Shown: positions 17,931-29,751 of the stretch, piece after piece
Position numbering within the stretch: position 1 is the first letter of the stretch
Layout: each line of letters opens with the position of its first letter
Assembly: GCA_001839685.1 (NCBI GenBank)
Contig: MLAK01000598.1
Span: forward strand, 31,142-95,141
Length of the DNA stretch: 64,000 nucleotides
Direction: 5' to 3'
Source: Tritrichomonas foetus
Taxonomy: Eukaryota > Parabasalia > Tritrichomonadida > Tritrichomonadidae
Translations under genes and position numbers: made by a program
The notes under the pieces: model-generated
What the model saw: the letters and a program-made list of their open reading frames with translations, nothing else
Databases searched by the model: none
Told to the model about the DNA's origin: nothing

Positions 17931-20855
17931 TTACAAGAAAGCAGACTTGTAAATAGATGAACAAAAATTAGAAAACTGGCAATGGATTAAATGCTTTGAA
18001 AAAATTCTTAATTGAGACTCATTGTGTGTGTATGTGATTGATGTGTCAGAAATGTAATCGCGTTATATTTGACAAATCAAGTTAAAGGTTCCAGTCCTTG
18101 AGTTGGAGCTGAACTCATGATCAAAACTTTGTTTATTATTTATTCCTTTTGGATATTGAAATTTTGGTATTTGTGATTTGGTAAAAAAAGTGCATAGATC
18201 ATACAAAATTTTCTTTTAAATTGAGAGGAATTTGTGAACTGAATCTAAAAATGATGAAGATGAAATTTTGGGGCACTTGTAATCAAGTGTTGAACTTGTA
18301 AACAAAGAAAATGATGAACTAAAAAAAGGAAAAAAAACACAACAGAGTATCGAATATGTCAAAAATATTATGACATTCGTCAAAAATATATGCTGAGATT
18401 CTGTAAAAAAAAGACTCATCCTCAAAGAATTTATCCTCAGTTGAAGAAAAAAAAATGGATTATGCACCTCAGGTAAAGAATTGAGAGATATCCGACATAA
18501 GCGGCATAATGGAAAAATTGAAAGAAAAAGAGTAAATGGACCAAAAAATGAATTAGTCAAACCGTTGAATTGTTCAATTCTCGAAAAGACAATTTGAAAT
18601 TTTTATTTCCCTATAGTAATTTGAAAGAAATTGCATAAAATTGAAAAAATAGTAATGTGGATATATCTCAGAGAATATGATATTAATCCTTTTTACCTTT
18701 TTATATTTTAGTTATAATATATGATTTTAATAGAGATACTAACTATGTTTATATAAATATCTTAAAAAAAAGGAGAAATATTAATCACCAAAAAGGTAAT
18801 AAATCCTTATGATAATTGAATATAATTGAAATGTCACAAAATATCGGTTGGATTCAATGGTTTTACGTTTAATTTCAAAGAAAGGTGATACGAGTTTCAG
18901 TGATATACAGAAAATCTATATAATGTTTTAAAACAATTCAATATTATGAAAACCTACTTAGAAGTTTTCTCAATTATTGTAAAAAACAAAATTGAATATA
19001 ATAAAAGCAAATGTTTAATTTTCAAGGAACTATCAGATACAAATAGACCAGTAAATTTATTTGGAAAGAAGTAAAAAGTTTTATGAATTGGAAATAAGTG
19101 ACATATTAGTCGAAAAAAATCAAAAATTCTATTGTAAAGTTCACAATGTGAACCTCCTCAATAAAGTCATTCAGAATTTTCAAATAATTCAAAAAAAAAA
19201 AAAAAAAGATAAAGAAGAAAAGAATCAATAGAATGGTCGAGAATTGAAGATTACAGTGAATAAGTCTTTCTATATTGAAGAAAAAATCATTGTATGGGCG
19301 AATAAAATTTAGGGTAATATCAGATTGAGTAATTATGATTTCATAATTCTGGATTATTAGATATATGTTTAAATATTTTTAGATAGACCATAATGTGTGA
19401 GGTTTAAAGATTGCAATTATTTGGTTCATGTAGATATTATATGATTTCTATATGATTTGGTTTTGAATAGATTAAGTTTTCTATTATTAAAATTGAGATA
19501 ATATTGATATGAAATATTCAAATTATTCTGAAAGAGATCAATGTTTCTGAATACAGTTGAGAAAGGGGTATTAGAATTTTATTACATATAGAAAAGTTTG
19601 ATTTGAAAAAGTGTTTTCAATTTTAACTTAAATGGCATTTCAATAGTTTATTGAATATTGTACTTAATGAGTGAGTGGTTTTCTGGTTGATAATTATGCA
19701 AAATCATGTTACTTTTTCATCAAATAATAGGAATCATAAATATAACTCTTGAAATCTCCTAAAGATTTCGAAATAAAAATAATATTGTCGAGATATTACA
19801 ATATTGACTTCTGTTCTCATTTGAGTGGCATTGAAATTCGAATACAGTTTTTTTGTGCTACATTCTTCTTCACTGGATTGTTGTTTAAATCAATGATGGT
19901 CTATTTTATTTCCCATATGCATTGATAGAATGACATGATTAATTTAGGATGAAATAATCCATATCATGGTTCATTGAGATTATTAATTGAATTTTTCGAA
20001 TATTCATCTTTCATCTTTATTTTGAAATACGAATATTATTCAGCTTCAATTATGAATTGATTCAATATTCAATATATACAAATATATCGAATATTTTAGT
20101 TTCCAATCATTCATTTTTTTCAGATGTAATGAAAACATTTCAATAAACACTTTTGTATATCATATTTAATATTCAAAATGAAACTCAATTTTTTAACAAA
20201 TTCTGATTATTACACAATTTTTGATTCTGAATGATTTCAAAGTTATTAAATATTGAAACTATCCACAAACTCATTGAATTAAAAAACCATTACATTCAAT
20301 TTTTTCTCAAAAAAATAAATGTGCAATAACCGTCTAACTAATTATTATCCTATATCAATTGGTAATTAATCTCATAATATACGGTAATATGCCAACTCAT
20401 TTACATTTTTCATCAGTATACTCCCAATTGATATCAGTTTTTCATTCCAGTTTAAGAATCATTACAATTAAATGATATTTAATACAATATTGAAAGATAT
20501 CAAAGTTTCGATTTTTCATTTTACTCTGAAATATTTGAATATTATTAAAGTTTTTGAGAAAATTATTTGAAATAAAAAAAGTGGCATCATGAAAACACAT
20601 GAATTTTCTTTCAAATTTCTTCCATGGCTGTATATGTTACATTCAGAAAATCCGAAACTATTCCATTTTCTTCTCATAATTACTCAAATTATCAAAATAA
20701 AGCGAATTAGTGTTTTGCGGTTTTATGTGGCTTTAATTGTGACTAGAATTTATTGAATTAATTGAATTTATGTTTCTCACAAAAGCTTACAAAAATTGAA
20801 TTATCACAAATCTCACAAATCTCATAAATATATCTTCATCGCAGATTTTTCGCAC
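17931..20855. other. Gene-poor stretch with probable coding relics
   Basis: Nearly 3 kb without an intact gene. On the + strand about 18200-18600 and 19080-19330 contain short Lys/Glu-rich, coiled-coil-like runs broken by stops and frame changes, for example LVEKNQKFYCKVHNVNLLNK near 19110 and KDSSSKNLSSVEEKKMDYAP near 18410. The reverse ORF 18216-18560 is the shadow of the first run. The rest is plain AT-rich DNA with long A runs (about 19191-19207). Confidence 0.3.
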
Positions 20856-21671
20856 ATGAATAACAAACGAGTCACTCTATTTCCCTCTAGGCCGACCCCC
20901 TCCGGCAGACAGATGTTCACAAAAGAGGAGGATATTTATTTGCAGTTCCTTGTCAGAAGGCATGGAGAAAAGAATTGGAACGTCGTAGCGGCCCTAATGG
21001 GAAATCGTACAGCACGTCAATGTCGAGATCGATACCGAAACTATCTTTCCCCTTGCATAAATGTTTCCAAATGGACCGAAGAGGAAGATCGAGTACTAAT
21101 TGCCAAACATCGCGAAATTGGACCGCACTGGAAGAAAATTGCGACCTTTTTCAATTCACGGACTGACGTAAATATCAAAAATCGATTCAATTATTTAATG
21201 TCTCGACAAAATCAAAAACTGAAAAAACAACTCCCTCAGGAAGGAGGCATGCCTAATTCTCAAAATTTGAACATGTTATCAGATTTTGATAAGAATAGTG
21301 GCATGTTGCCAATCGGAATTGATTATCATTTTCACCAATTTCCTCTCACCCACCACATTCAAAACATGAACTGCAGCTTTAACAATATTGCAGCTAATGT
21401 TTATGGTCATAAGGAAATTATGAACTTTTCAAAAAATAATGCGAATTGCAAACCTCATCCAACTGTAATCCGGAATGGCCGCTCAGGTATGAAGGATCAT
21501 GAAAATAAAATGACTACGGCTAATCAAAAAGAGACTGATAGAAACGAAAGTGAAGACTTAGATGAAGATAAACTCAACGATATTTTCGGGAATGATGAAC
21601 CATTCGAATCCATTACTGGGAACTCAATTGATGATATCTTTACATCAGATCTTGTAACCACAATATGGTAG
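20856..21671 (+). CDS. Two-repeat Myb DNA-binding protein
   Basis: The 271-residue protein has two adjacent Myb (SANT-type) repeats near its N-terminus. The first (about 21-67) has MFTKEED, GEKNWNVVAALM and RTARQCRDRYRNYL; the second (about 72-118) has KWTEEEDRVL, GPHWKKIATFF and RTDVNIKNRFNYL, with the spaced aromatic residues that hold the three-helix fold. It should bind DNA as an R2R3-type regulator in the nucleus. Beyond residue 120 it is Asn/His-rich and then acidic (NESEDLDEDKLNDIFG), a possible activation region. The open frame extends upstream only to TTG; the ATG at 20856 follows TCACA and TCATA initiator-like sites. It is a close paralogue of the Myb gene at 28663. In trichomonads Myb proteins recognise promoter elements, but this one's target is unknown. 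Confidence 0.93.
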   Translation: MNNKRVTLFPSRPTPSGRQMFTKEEDIYLQFLVRRHGEKNWNVVAALMGNRTARQCRDRYRNYLSPCINVSKWTEEEDRVLIAKHREIGPHWKKIATFFNSRTDVNIKNRFNYLMSRQNQKLKKQLPQEGGMPNSQNLNMLSDFDKNSGMLPIGIDYHFHQFPLTHHIQNMNCSFNNIAANVYGHKEIMNFSKNNANCKPHPTVIRNGRSGMKDHENKMTTANQKETDRNESEDLDEDKLNDIFGNDEPFESITGNSIDDIFTSDLVTTIW

Positions 21672-21690
21672 AAATAAAAGTAGAATTATA

Positions 21691-21746
21691 TAGAAATACT
21701 AAGTTGAAATACTGATAGAAATACTAAGTTGAAATAATATTTCAAC
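21691..21746. repeat. Direct repeat plus hairpin in the Myb 3' region
   Basis: A 21-bp sequence (21691-21711) is repeated exactly at 21716-21736. The end of the second copy forms an inverted repeat (GTTGAAAT with ATTTCAAC) at 21728-21746. It lies 20 bp after the Myb stop codon and may be a 3'-end signal. Confidence 0.6.
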
Positions 21747-22169
21747 GATCGAGAATTGAATAGAATTTTTGTTTATATTGTCTGAAATAAAAATGTTTTT
21801 TTTTGTACATTGTAACAAGATTTTTTCTATTTTATATTGTTATTGTATGTTTGATGACATGAGGTTTCAAATAAAGTGAGAACAGTCATTTTCGATCAGA
21901 CTAATATCGAATAAATTTTCAGATATTATCACTGTTATATCTACGAAGTCTGGATTGGACTTTTTATTGCCAATAAACCATGGATATTTTATTATTTATT
22001 GAATGAGGAAATGAGTTTTTTCATCGACCAATGATCAAAAGGTTAGAACTTTAGTTAACAATTTATGATTTTCGTTAACCATTTATGAGTGTGTATCATT
22101 TCATTTTTGACCATATAATTGACCTTTTGGATTTACCTTCTAGTTTGATAATTATTCAAGTTATTCTTC
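21747..22169. other. Intergenic stretch
   Basis: AT-rich DNA between the Myb and BTB genes. GTTAACAATTTATGATTTTCGTTAAC-like imperfect symmetry occurs near 22055-22081, but I see no gene. Confidence 0.3.
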
Positions 22170-23636
22170 ATGGCAGCATTGGAATCTGAGAACAAACTCC
22201 AATATCGATTCTATGACTATTGGAAACGAAAAATATTCATTGATTGCCATATAATCACAGGACATGACACAATTCCTTGCCATCGATTAATTTTAGCGAA
22301 AAACAGCCGATATTTCTTCCAAATCATTTGTTCAAACGACAAAGAAGTAAAAGAGATTGAAATCAAATTTGACCCTGGAAATAACCTCAAGCACGTTATC
22401 GAATATTTATATTCGGGCACAATTGAAATCAATCAAAACAACTTAATTCAATTTGCTGCTATTGCTTACTACTATCAAATAGAATCACTGATATCAATTG
22501 TTGATTTATCATTGATTCAATTCATGAAAAAAGAAAACGCGATTTATTTTCTCAAGCAATGCAAAAAGCTCAATTTCAATAAATTCAATCAAAAGTTTGC
22601 GGATTTCTTTATTGATGTTATAAACTGTATGAATAATGAAGAAAAGCAGGAAACAGAACATGGAAATAGTTCATTGCTTTACAATTTGAACATTTTGAAC
22701 AGTAAAAAAGAATTAAAAATTCAAAACATTATTAAATATGCTGATTCAGAATTAGTTTCTCTCCTTCTAAATGGATTACCTGAAATGCCAATTGAAGAGA
22801 AAATTTCAACACTTGATTTATTCGCATCCTACCAAACTTCTCTTGATTCCACTGATCAAGAGTTTCTCACAAAGGTGATTGATTTTACAGATGAAAACTC
22901 ATACAAATTTTTCATTAAATTTAAATGTGATTGGGTTACAAATGAAATTCAAAGATCAATGATCTCAACAATTCTGACCAGGCGTCGAGAACATATCAAG
23001 TATTATGAAAACAATCTTGAAAATCCAAATTTATCTATTCAAAATTCAAATCAATTTCCGATTCAAACACAAGATCAAACACTTCCTATAGGAAGATGGT
23101 CTGCATTTGCAAAATTAACAAAAATCTTTTATGTTGACGAAGGTTGTGAACAGTTTGACATGATTGAATTTATTAGAACACTCGGTGGATCAATTCATCC
23201 AATTAATCCTGTGAAATTTGGATTTCTAAATATCTTCCACACCAGACCTCTTGCTAACATTTTTGGTGGGATGCAAATTTTCGAAGAAAAAAGATATTTT
23301 GCATCAAATAAAATTAATAGTGTTTTTCCTTCAATTGAATTTACCTTTGGCCCGAAAGAACATTTCCTCATTCATTCAATTTGTCTCGATGACGTCGAAC
23401 CGGTTTCAAAAACTGATTGGAAAGTGAAAAAGCCTCATTCAGGAAAAACTCTTGTTTCTTTGTTCAGACAAAACTCGACTGCTTTTGAGGCTAATCTTCC
23501 AAGACCGTTTCAAGAAAACGAAATCGGCAGTAATAGTCCTGCGTCAGTTATCAGACTCACAATGGTTGAACCAAATTCATCTGGTGGTTGGATTTTTCGA
23601 TTTTCTTTCCCACATTTGATTGGCTCTTTTGTGTAA
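22170..23636 (+). CDS. BTB/POZ-domain protein
   Basis: The 488-residue protein begins with a BTB/POZ domain (about 20-110): FIDCHIIT, IPCHRLILAKNSRYFFQII, and HVIEYLYSGTIEINQNN followed by AAIAYYYQIESLI, all in family order. BTB domains dimerise and often recruit cullin-3 ubiquitin ligases. A helical region follows (about 110-270, BACK-like), with a linker rich in Asn and Gln. The C-terminal 200 residues are beta-rich (for example GRWSAFAKLTKIF, GFLNIF, VIRLTMVEP, WIFRFSFP) and may be a beta-sandwich substrate-binding module, but I cannot name it; no Kelch repeats are present. The ATG at 22170 is the first in frame. Trichomonads have large BTB families with similar architecture. Probably a cytosolic or nuclear adaptor. 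Confidence 0.85.
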   Translation: MAALESENKLQYRFYDYWKRKIFIDCHIITGHDTIPCHRLILAKNSRYFFQIICSNDKEVKEIEIKFDPGNNLKHVIEYLYSGTIEINQNNLIQFAAIAYYYQIESLISIVDLSLIQFMKKENAIYFLKQCKKLNFNKFNQKFADFFIDVINCMNNEEKQETEHGNSSLLYNLNILNSKKELKIQNIIKYADSELVSLLLNGLPEMPIEEKISTLDLFASYQTSLDSTDQEFLTKVIDFTDENSYKFFIKFKCDWVTNEIQRSMISTILTRRREHIKYYENNLENPNLSIQNSNQFPIQTQDQTLPIGRWSAFAKLTKIFYVDEGCEQFDMIEFIRTLGGSIHPINPVKFGFLNIFHTRPLANIFGGMQIFEEKRYFASNKINSVFPSIEFTFGPKEHFLIHSICLDDVEPVSKTDWKVKKPHSGKTLVSLFRQNSTAFEANLPRPFQENEIGSNSPASVIRLTMVEPNSSGGWIFRFSFPHLIGSFV

Positions 23637-24844
23637 ACATGTTTTGAAATACAAGAATTTATACTTTATATTATTAGAATTCTAATAATTCACAATTGTG
23701 AGTCAATCTTTTTGATGGCAATATTATTGCCAAAAGGTCAATAATAATGGAATGATGATAAACATTCTAAGATAAAAACATTTTTATCCAGAGACAGGAG
23801 TGAAAATTCGAAAGAAATGATTTCCACATTATATTCAAAGTCGCGAATTTACTGATGATTTCAACAGACCCAGTTAATCAAAAAACAATGCAAATATGAA
23901 TATCAGCATTAATTTTTGAGTGATCTAGAGGAGCTTCATACACCAAAAAGCTATCAAAACAATATATGGGTGCCCATATGTTTTTCTTTCGATCTTTTTG
24001 AATAAGTTTTGAAATTCTTCTAATTTGCTCACTTTTTGTTAAAGAGGAAATTGAATGAAGATAGAATTCTGAGAAAAGTTTCCTGATGAAAGTGTTTTCT
24101 AATCTTAAATTTGATATTCATATAGCCATTCCTATCGTCATTCGGAAGAATTGTATCTTCAGAAATTCGAAATTTCTGAAATTCCTTTTTTGATTTCTCC
24201 CATCTTGATTATCTCCCACCATGAATAATAAATGATTAAGTAGAAAGATAAGGTATTCATATGTCAATGTTCTTAATTTTCAAGTCAAAACGAACAATAT
24301 GACAATAGAAATAGCTCATAAGTATTTTCAATGAAGAAATGATTTAGAAAAGGAATTAATTGTGTACTTTTCTCAAAGTAGCATTGGAAATTCTCAATAT
24401 GTGTATTTTAGTGGAACAAATATTTGGAAGCAATAATCCGATGAAACGCATGAAAAAAATTATGTGGTAAAACTTTATTGTGACTACCTGAGTATTTTGA
24501 TGGCAATTTGGGAAATAAAAATGTTTTGAATTTGTGATAGAATATCAGTGAGGAAATTTTCAACTTCATTTCTCTATTTTGAGATTTCATATAATCAATA
24601 TTGACGGAGTGAACAATATGATGGATAATAAAAAGATAAGCATTTGTCTTTATTTACACGAAAAACTTCACAAAACTCAGAGCAATTCAATTAATTCAAT
24701 TTTATAAGAAAAATTTTGAATTATTTAAAGTTATGGACAATATTTTCTGAGGATTTATAAAAACTTGTCGGATGCATATTCATCTATATACCAATATATT
24801 AGAGATTTCAGCAAGTTTTATTTCATTTCCGATTTAAAATCAGA
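23637..24844. other. Intergenic stretch upstream of TIR copy 2
   Basis: About 1.2 kb of AT-rich DNA. Short protein-like runs interrupted by stops appear near 23930-24010, but no gene can be supported. A 60-codon reverse ORF (24408-24590) looks like chance. Confidence 0.3.
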
Positions 24845-25378
24845 ATTTGAATAGATGTATACAAACCAAATAGTCTTAACGTACGAAATCACTAAAATGA
24901 TCCTTATCATCAGTATTACTTAATACCATCAGTCAAAAATCAAAACCCAAATAGCTAAAAGAATGACGAAAATTTCCCTTATCGCAAACTTCGCAAATGG
25001 CCGAATTCAAAAATATTTCGAAAATGATTCTGAAGAAGCTATTGTTTCAGTTTTCGGGTGAACAGCTTTCAGTCAATTGTTAAATCTATTTTTTATAGTT
25101 ATGAGCCATATTTATTCATAGTTTTGAAATTTTGCAACAATTAAACCGAAAAAAGAGCGATTTTGGAGAAAGCCTAAAAAAAAATTGTGAGAAGCTTTTT
25201 TTCCAAGAATCACAAAGATTATAATACTGCTTCCCATAATTCTATTTACACTTCTTCTATCGATTTTTAATTAAAAATCGCGAAAATTTTGATAGTTTTA
25301 ACTCAGTGATGTTGAATTAATTCAATTTCCATTTGACAAATATGAATGTATTGAAATCTTTTCTGTCATAAAATTTTA

Positions 25379-25570
25379 GTATATGAAGAAAATAGACTGG
25401 CAGTCCTCAACAGCACATTCTCAAGCAGGGATACAGATACAACGATTGAAAGACCAAATCAAGAAAAATGGAATCCAATATGTTTTTTTCCAGACTCGAT
25501 GCCAAGTGAATTTTCTGATGACTCGCCATTTAGATGGCAAAACATTCGTAATCTTCTCATTGATGCCTAA
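25379..25570 (+). pseudogene. Coding relic inside TIR copy 2
   Basis: Same 63-codon frame as in copy 1, open throughout, with a single A-to-T change that turns Ile into Phe near the end. There is no ATG at its start. Not recognised. Confidence 0.4.
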
Positions 25571-25926
25571 ATTTTTTTTATTTATATCAAAATTATTAAT
25601 ATTTTTTTTATACTTCATTTTTGTATTTTGGAAAACATTATAATTTTCGATGGAGGGTCATATGATAATAAAAAGCACGATTTATGATAAGAAATAATCA
25701 AGATATTAATGCTATAAAATCACTTTTTATCTCAATAATTCTCAGAAATTTCTGTGGGGTTTATTTTTTTCTCACAATTTTTTTTTGGATTTGGTTTTCT
25801 CTGTATCTTGATTTTTAAATTATAATATTTATATATTATTAATAGGATTACAATTAAATAATTTTTAGATGACAATAATATCAACAATTATTCATTTAGA
25901 TCTCTCAATAGTCTTCTACATCTAGA

Positions 25927-26178
25927 NNNNNNNNNNNNNNNNNNNNNNNNNNNNNNNNNNNNNNNNNNNNNNNNNNNNNNNNNNNNNNNNNNNNNNNNNN
26001 NNNNNNNNNNNNNNNNNNNNNNNNNNNNNNNNNNNNNNNNNNNNNNNNNNNNNNNNNNNNNNNNNNNNNNNNNNNNNNNNNNNNNNNNNNNNNNNNNNNN
26101 NNNNNNNNNNNNNNNNNNNNNNNNNNNNNNNNNNNNNNNNNNNNNNNNNNNNNNNNNNNNNNNNNNNNNNNNNNNNNN
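25927..26178. other. Assembly gap within TIR copy 2
   Basis: 252 consecutive N, starting 22 bp before the point where copies 1 and 3 end. The unusual 3' part of this copy begins directly after the gap, so its structure depends on how the gap was bridged. Single N at 26292, 26378, 26597 and 26630 show poor local coverage. Confidence 0.95.
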
Positions 26179-26764
26179 TCTTTTATAACATACATACACT
26201 TCATCTTTGGTGTTTAATAAAGGTGAACTGAGTTTTTTGAGAAAAAAGAATCGTTATCTCAAAACTCAAAAGAAGAATTTTTTTCAATTTTNGTGTATAT
26301 TCTCTTCTATAACAATCATGATGTTTGCCTGCGTTATAAGGAAAAACTATCGTTCAAAATCGAGAACTGGACAAAAANACAATATTCAGGATAAGTCGAA
26401 ATGAAAGTGTCAAAATCATGCAAAAACGTGAAGATTCGTTGGTCTGATGTTCTATAATATATTTAGCCCAGAATAAAAGAAAAACCTTGGATTTGATTTC
26501 TAATTATTAACAAATAAGGAATATTGCAAATTTGTGTTTGAATGATTTATGGCCTTTTTAATTGACATCATTTTATTGGGAAAAAATCCTCAACACNCCC
26601 ATTTCTGTTTGGACGAATGAATCGCATTNATTGTCGAGAAATTGTGAATTTTGTTCAATAAAAATAAACGTATTTCTAGGTTGGGTACATTTGTTTGTAT
26701 ACATCTATTTGAATGTTTATTGGGTGAATAAGATTGAATACTATTGAATAGATCATAGAAAAAT

Positions 26765-26952
26765 AAAAATGACGAATTACTTCGTGCCAAAAGAAAAAAT
26801 TATGATAAACGTGGGTATTTTCGTATTCTTAGTGCTATATTTGTTTAGGAAAATGGTTATATTGGGAAAATTTCCGTACTTTGAATGCAACCGAAACATT
26901 TACAGATCATTGTGATTTGAATGATTTCATTGAATTTTTTATCTCACCATAG
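26765..26952 (+). pseudogene. Decayed coding fragment next to TIR copy 2
   Basis: Reading the + strand gives KNDELLRAKRKNYDKRGYF followed by ILSAIFV, a stop, ENGYIGKISVL, another stop, and, after a shift of frame, NATETFTDHCDLNDFIEFFI ending at TAG (26950-26952). The pieces look like consecutive parts of one protein end broken by two stops and a frameshift. The family is not recognised; sequencing error cannot be excluded because single N lie nearby. Confidence 0.4.
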
Positions 26953-28662
26953 AAATAACACTAATTGAGTTATTTCATTGACCTCAATTTCTGAATCAAG
27001 ATTATTTTTCGGGTTTTCCTCTATCAACCCCCTTAACAACATTTAGAAGCCAATAATAAAAGTTTTTTTTTTCGAATTCATGATGGATTGCCGATATAGC
27101 CATTGCATAGGCATATTATGAAGGACTCTGAGGGGATAAAAATCTTTGGTGATGGTTTGTATTAGAAAATTTATACTGGGAAAACAGCAAAAACTTTTTG
27201 AAATAATTTGGAGAATAATACTAACAAATAAAAATCAGATAATTGAATTTATTTCGATGATGAAAAGAAATTTTGAACGTTAGCATATTTGAATCATCTT
27301 TGAAATAGTTTTTTTGAGGACCTTTTGTATTATTGATTTAATAAAATCTCTTGGTTAATTTTTTGAAAGAATTAATTCAAAATAATTATTTTTTGTGTGG
27401 AGATAATGATTAACACCGTGAAATGCATTTATTTATTGAAATATGCTTAATGCAAATGTTAATGATACTCTTGATATTCATCATGCCACATGTCATTTGA
27501 CGAATTATTTTTCTGAGATGATCTCTCGATATGAATGAGTTGAAAACGCAAATAGTTAGACAGAGATATACAAATCATTCAGATTCAGATTTGCTAGCAG
27601 AAAATATCGAGCGAAATAAAAAAAAAGATATACATTGAAATTCTAAAATATTGACTTATTTGTATCAGTAATATGGATTTACCTTTTTATGCCATCTTCA
27701 AAAGATGAAGGAGAATTCAGCTTTTGAAATTTTGTTCAACCAAATTATTAAAATATGATGAGATTTTTCTTCTAAAAAATTTGGAGAATTTCTTTTAATG
27801 TATCTGTTTTTTGTAGATATTGGACAACAATATGAATGAGAAAGAAAAAACATTAACCTATCTAGAAATTGATAGAAATCAATATTACATTTTTTTATTT
27901 TTTCTTTGAATTATTTAGAAAATGTGAATAAATAAGAGAATCATCATCAAAAACTATCTCACAATCGTATCAGTATAGAAAATTCAATACTCAACAAGCA
28001 CTATGGCTTCAGAAATAGAAAAAATGAATCATTTCAAATCAGATATTGTTTTGAATAATTATTCTCAATTTGTCATTTTGTATTCATGAAATTATATCTA
28101 ATTTTACCGAGTGAAATACCAGGAAAAGATATACGTGACCACTTTCCTTTTTTCCTTCTCAATTAAATGACTCAACTATTCAAAAATCAATAAAAAATAA
28201 TTCACAAATCATCATTCACACAGAAACAGATCTCAACTTCTTATACAAATTTTTACATTATATTCAATTATGTCTTTTCGTTTAGATTTTTCTGAGAATT
28301 TCTTGATGTTTAATTCTTTTCACAATTATTTCAGGAATATTTATCTCGATTCAACAATTCTTTCAATTAATATTTGAAGATTTGTATTCACAAAATATTG
28401 ATAGATATCCAAAAATTCAAAGCCATATAAATTAAATTAAATTAACATGTGTGAATGAGTGTTAGACTCTCTTAATTTTGTTTAGTAAAATTATTCTTGT
28501 TATCTAAAAAGAATTACAAATATCTCTTATTTTAAATCTCTCATTTTCATATTCACCTATTTCTTTTCAATTATTTCTGATTTCTCAATTCTTCTCTCAA
28601 TTACCTAAAAATCTCACACAAATTTCTATACCATTCAAAAATCGAAATAAATCAAATCTCAA
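26953..28662. other. Gene-poor AT-rich stretch
   Basis: No intact gene in 1.7 kb. A few short protein-like runs (for example near 27690-27800, + strand) are broken by stops. The last 200 bp before the second Myb gene are rich in TCT/CTC runs. Confidence 0.3.
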
Positions 28663-29751
28663 ATGATAAATCCATTTCCCCCACTCAATTCAATCCTTAT
28701 TTCAACTCCACCTCCGCTCACTCTCAGCACAACCACTGTTCCAAATGAGCAAGGATATCCCATTTCCTTCAACCCCACAACTTCCCCCCTTCAATTAAAT
28801 CATATTCACCCATCTGCCAGCAATGACAAGTCCCTTTCTCCAAGTTCCCCGGTGACTATATCACAAGATCTTTCCAACCTACTTCTAAAATTGTCTCAAA
28901 GTTCGTTACAACAGAATTTGAATCAATTATCACCTAACCACCTTCAAAACAGTTATTTAAATAATCAGCAACATAATTCACTAAACAATTTACGAAAAGG
29001 AACGCATAACACTCAAAGCAATTCGAAGCAGAACAAAATATCTAAAATATATAAAGAGACGCCTCATGAAACGAACAATAACGCTTCGCCCAATGGTGTC
29101 ACCAGTCGAGTGAACATTTTGTTTCCTCGAAAAAAGACACCATCAGGCCGCCAAACTTTCACAAAAGAGGAAGATACATATTTGAAATTTCTTGTCATGA
29201 AACACGGTGCAACTGACTGGAATTTAATCGCATCAATGATGGGAAGCAGAACAAGTCGACAGTGTCGTGAAAGATATCGGAACTATCTTGCCCCCACTGT
29301 AAACGTCTCAAAATGGAGTAACGAAGAAGATACGCTTTTGCTCAGCAAATATAATGAATTCGGGTCACGGTGGACCATTATTGCGCGCTTTTTCAACTCG
29401 CGGACTGTCGTAAATGTTAAAAACAGATGCAACTTTTTGCTTTCTCAAAATACTAAAGAAAGTGAAAAAGATCAGACAAACGAATCTAAAAAGGATAAAA
29501 ATCTTAAAAAAGATCTGGAAAATGAGCCAGATTGTTCTCAAATTTCAAAGCCTCTTCTAAATCCAATTCAATCACCATTTCAAACTCAAAACAAACCAAT
29601 TCAAAATAACCAACCAAGCTTGAATCCAGAAACAAGTGCCCCGATATGTCACAAGAAAGTTTTACAACATTTCCCACTGATTGAAGCAGCACTGCCACCA
29701 ACAGGAAATTTCAAAGCTCTCGAAATCATCGGAAACATTCGTACATTTTAG
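28663..29751 (+). CDS. Two-repeat Myb DNA-binding protein with long disordered N-terminus
   Basis: The 362-residue product has a Ser/Thr/Pro/Asn/Gln-rich N-terminal region of about 145 residues followed by two Myb repeats (about 162-260). Key motifs are TFTKEEDTYLKFLV, TDWNLIASMMG and SRQCRERYRNYL in the first, and KWSNEEDTLLL, SRWTIIARFF and VNVKNRCNFLL in the second. The repeats are close to those of the Myb gene at 20856 (shared PSGRQ, FTKEED, RQCR.RYRNYL, NVSKW), so the two are paralogues on the same strand about 8 kb apart. The C-terminus is Lys-rich, then Asn/Gln/Pro-rich, ending in a short hydrophobic stretch (ALEIIGNIRTF). It should be a nuclear DNA-binding regulator. The N-terminal low-complexity region, absent from its neighbour, may mediate activation or interactions. 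Confidence 0.92.
   Translation: MINPFPPLNSILISTPPPLTLSTTTVPNEQGYPISFNPTTSPLQLNHIHPSASNDKSLSPSSPVTISQDLSNLLLKLSQSSLQQNLNQLSPNHLQNSYLNNQQHNSLNNLRKGTHNTQSNSKQNKISKIYKETPHETNNNASPNGVTSRVNILFPRKKTPSGRQTFTKEEDTYLKFLVMKHGATDWNLIASMMGSRTSRQCRERYRNYLAPTVNVSKWSNEEDTLLLSKYNEFGSRWTIIARFFNSRTVVNVKNRCNFLLSQNTKESEKDQTNESKKDKNLKKDLENEPDCSQISKPLLNPIQSPFQTQNKPIQNNQPSLNPETSAPICHKKVLQHFPLIEAALPPTGNFKALEIIGNIRTF

Larger units (their letters stand above)
24853..26706 (+). mobile_element. TIR element, copy 2, long variant (about 1854 bp, with gap)
   Basis: The left 1074 bp (24853-25926) match copies 1 and 3 almost base for base. A 252-bp gap follows, then 528 bp with no counterpart in the other copies, ending in the same GTTTGTATACATCT terminus. 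An 8-bp target duplication ATTTGAAT flanks the whole unit (24845-24852 and 26707-26714), so it behaved as one insertion. It is therefore either a longer relative from which the 1.1-kb copies were deleted, or a recombinant between two elements sharing termini. The relic frame equivalent to 14108-14299 is at 25379-25570, with one Ile-to-Phe change. Confidence 0.88.

Noticed and set aside
18216..18560. 114-codon reverse ORF rich in Phe, Ser and Leu
   Set aside because: It is the complement of a Lys/Glu-rich coiled-coil-like relic on the + strand and has the typical composition of such shadows.
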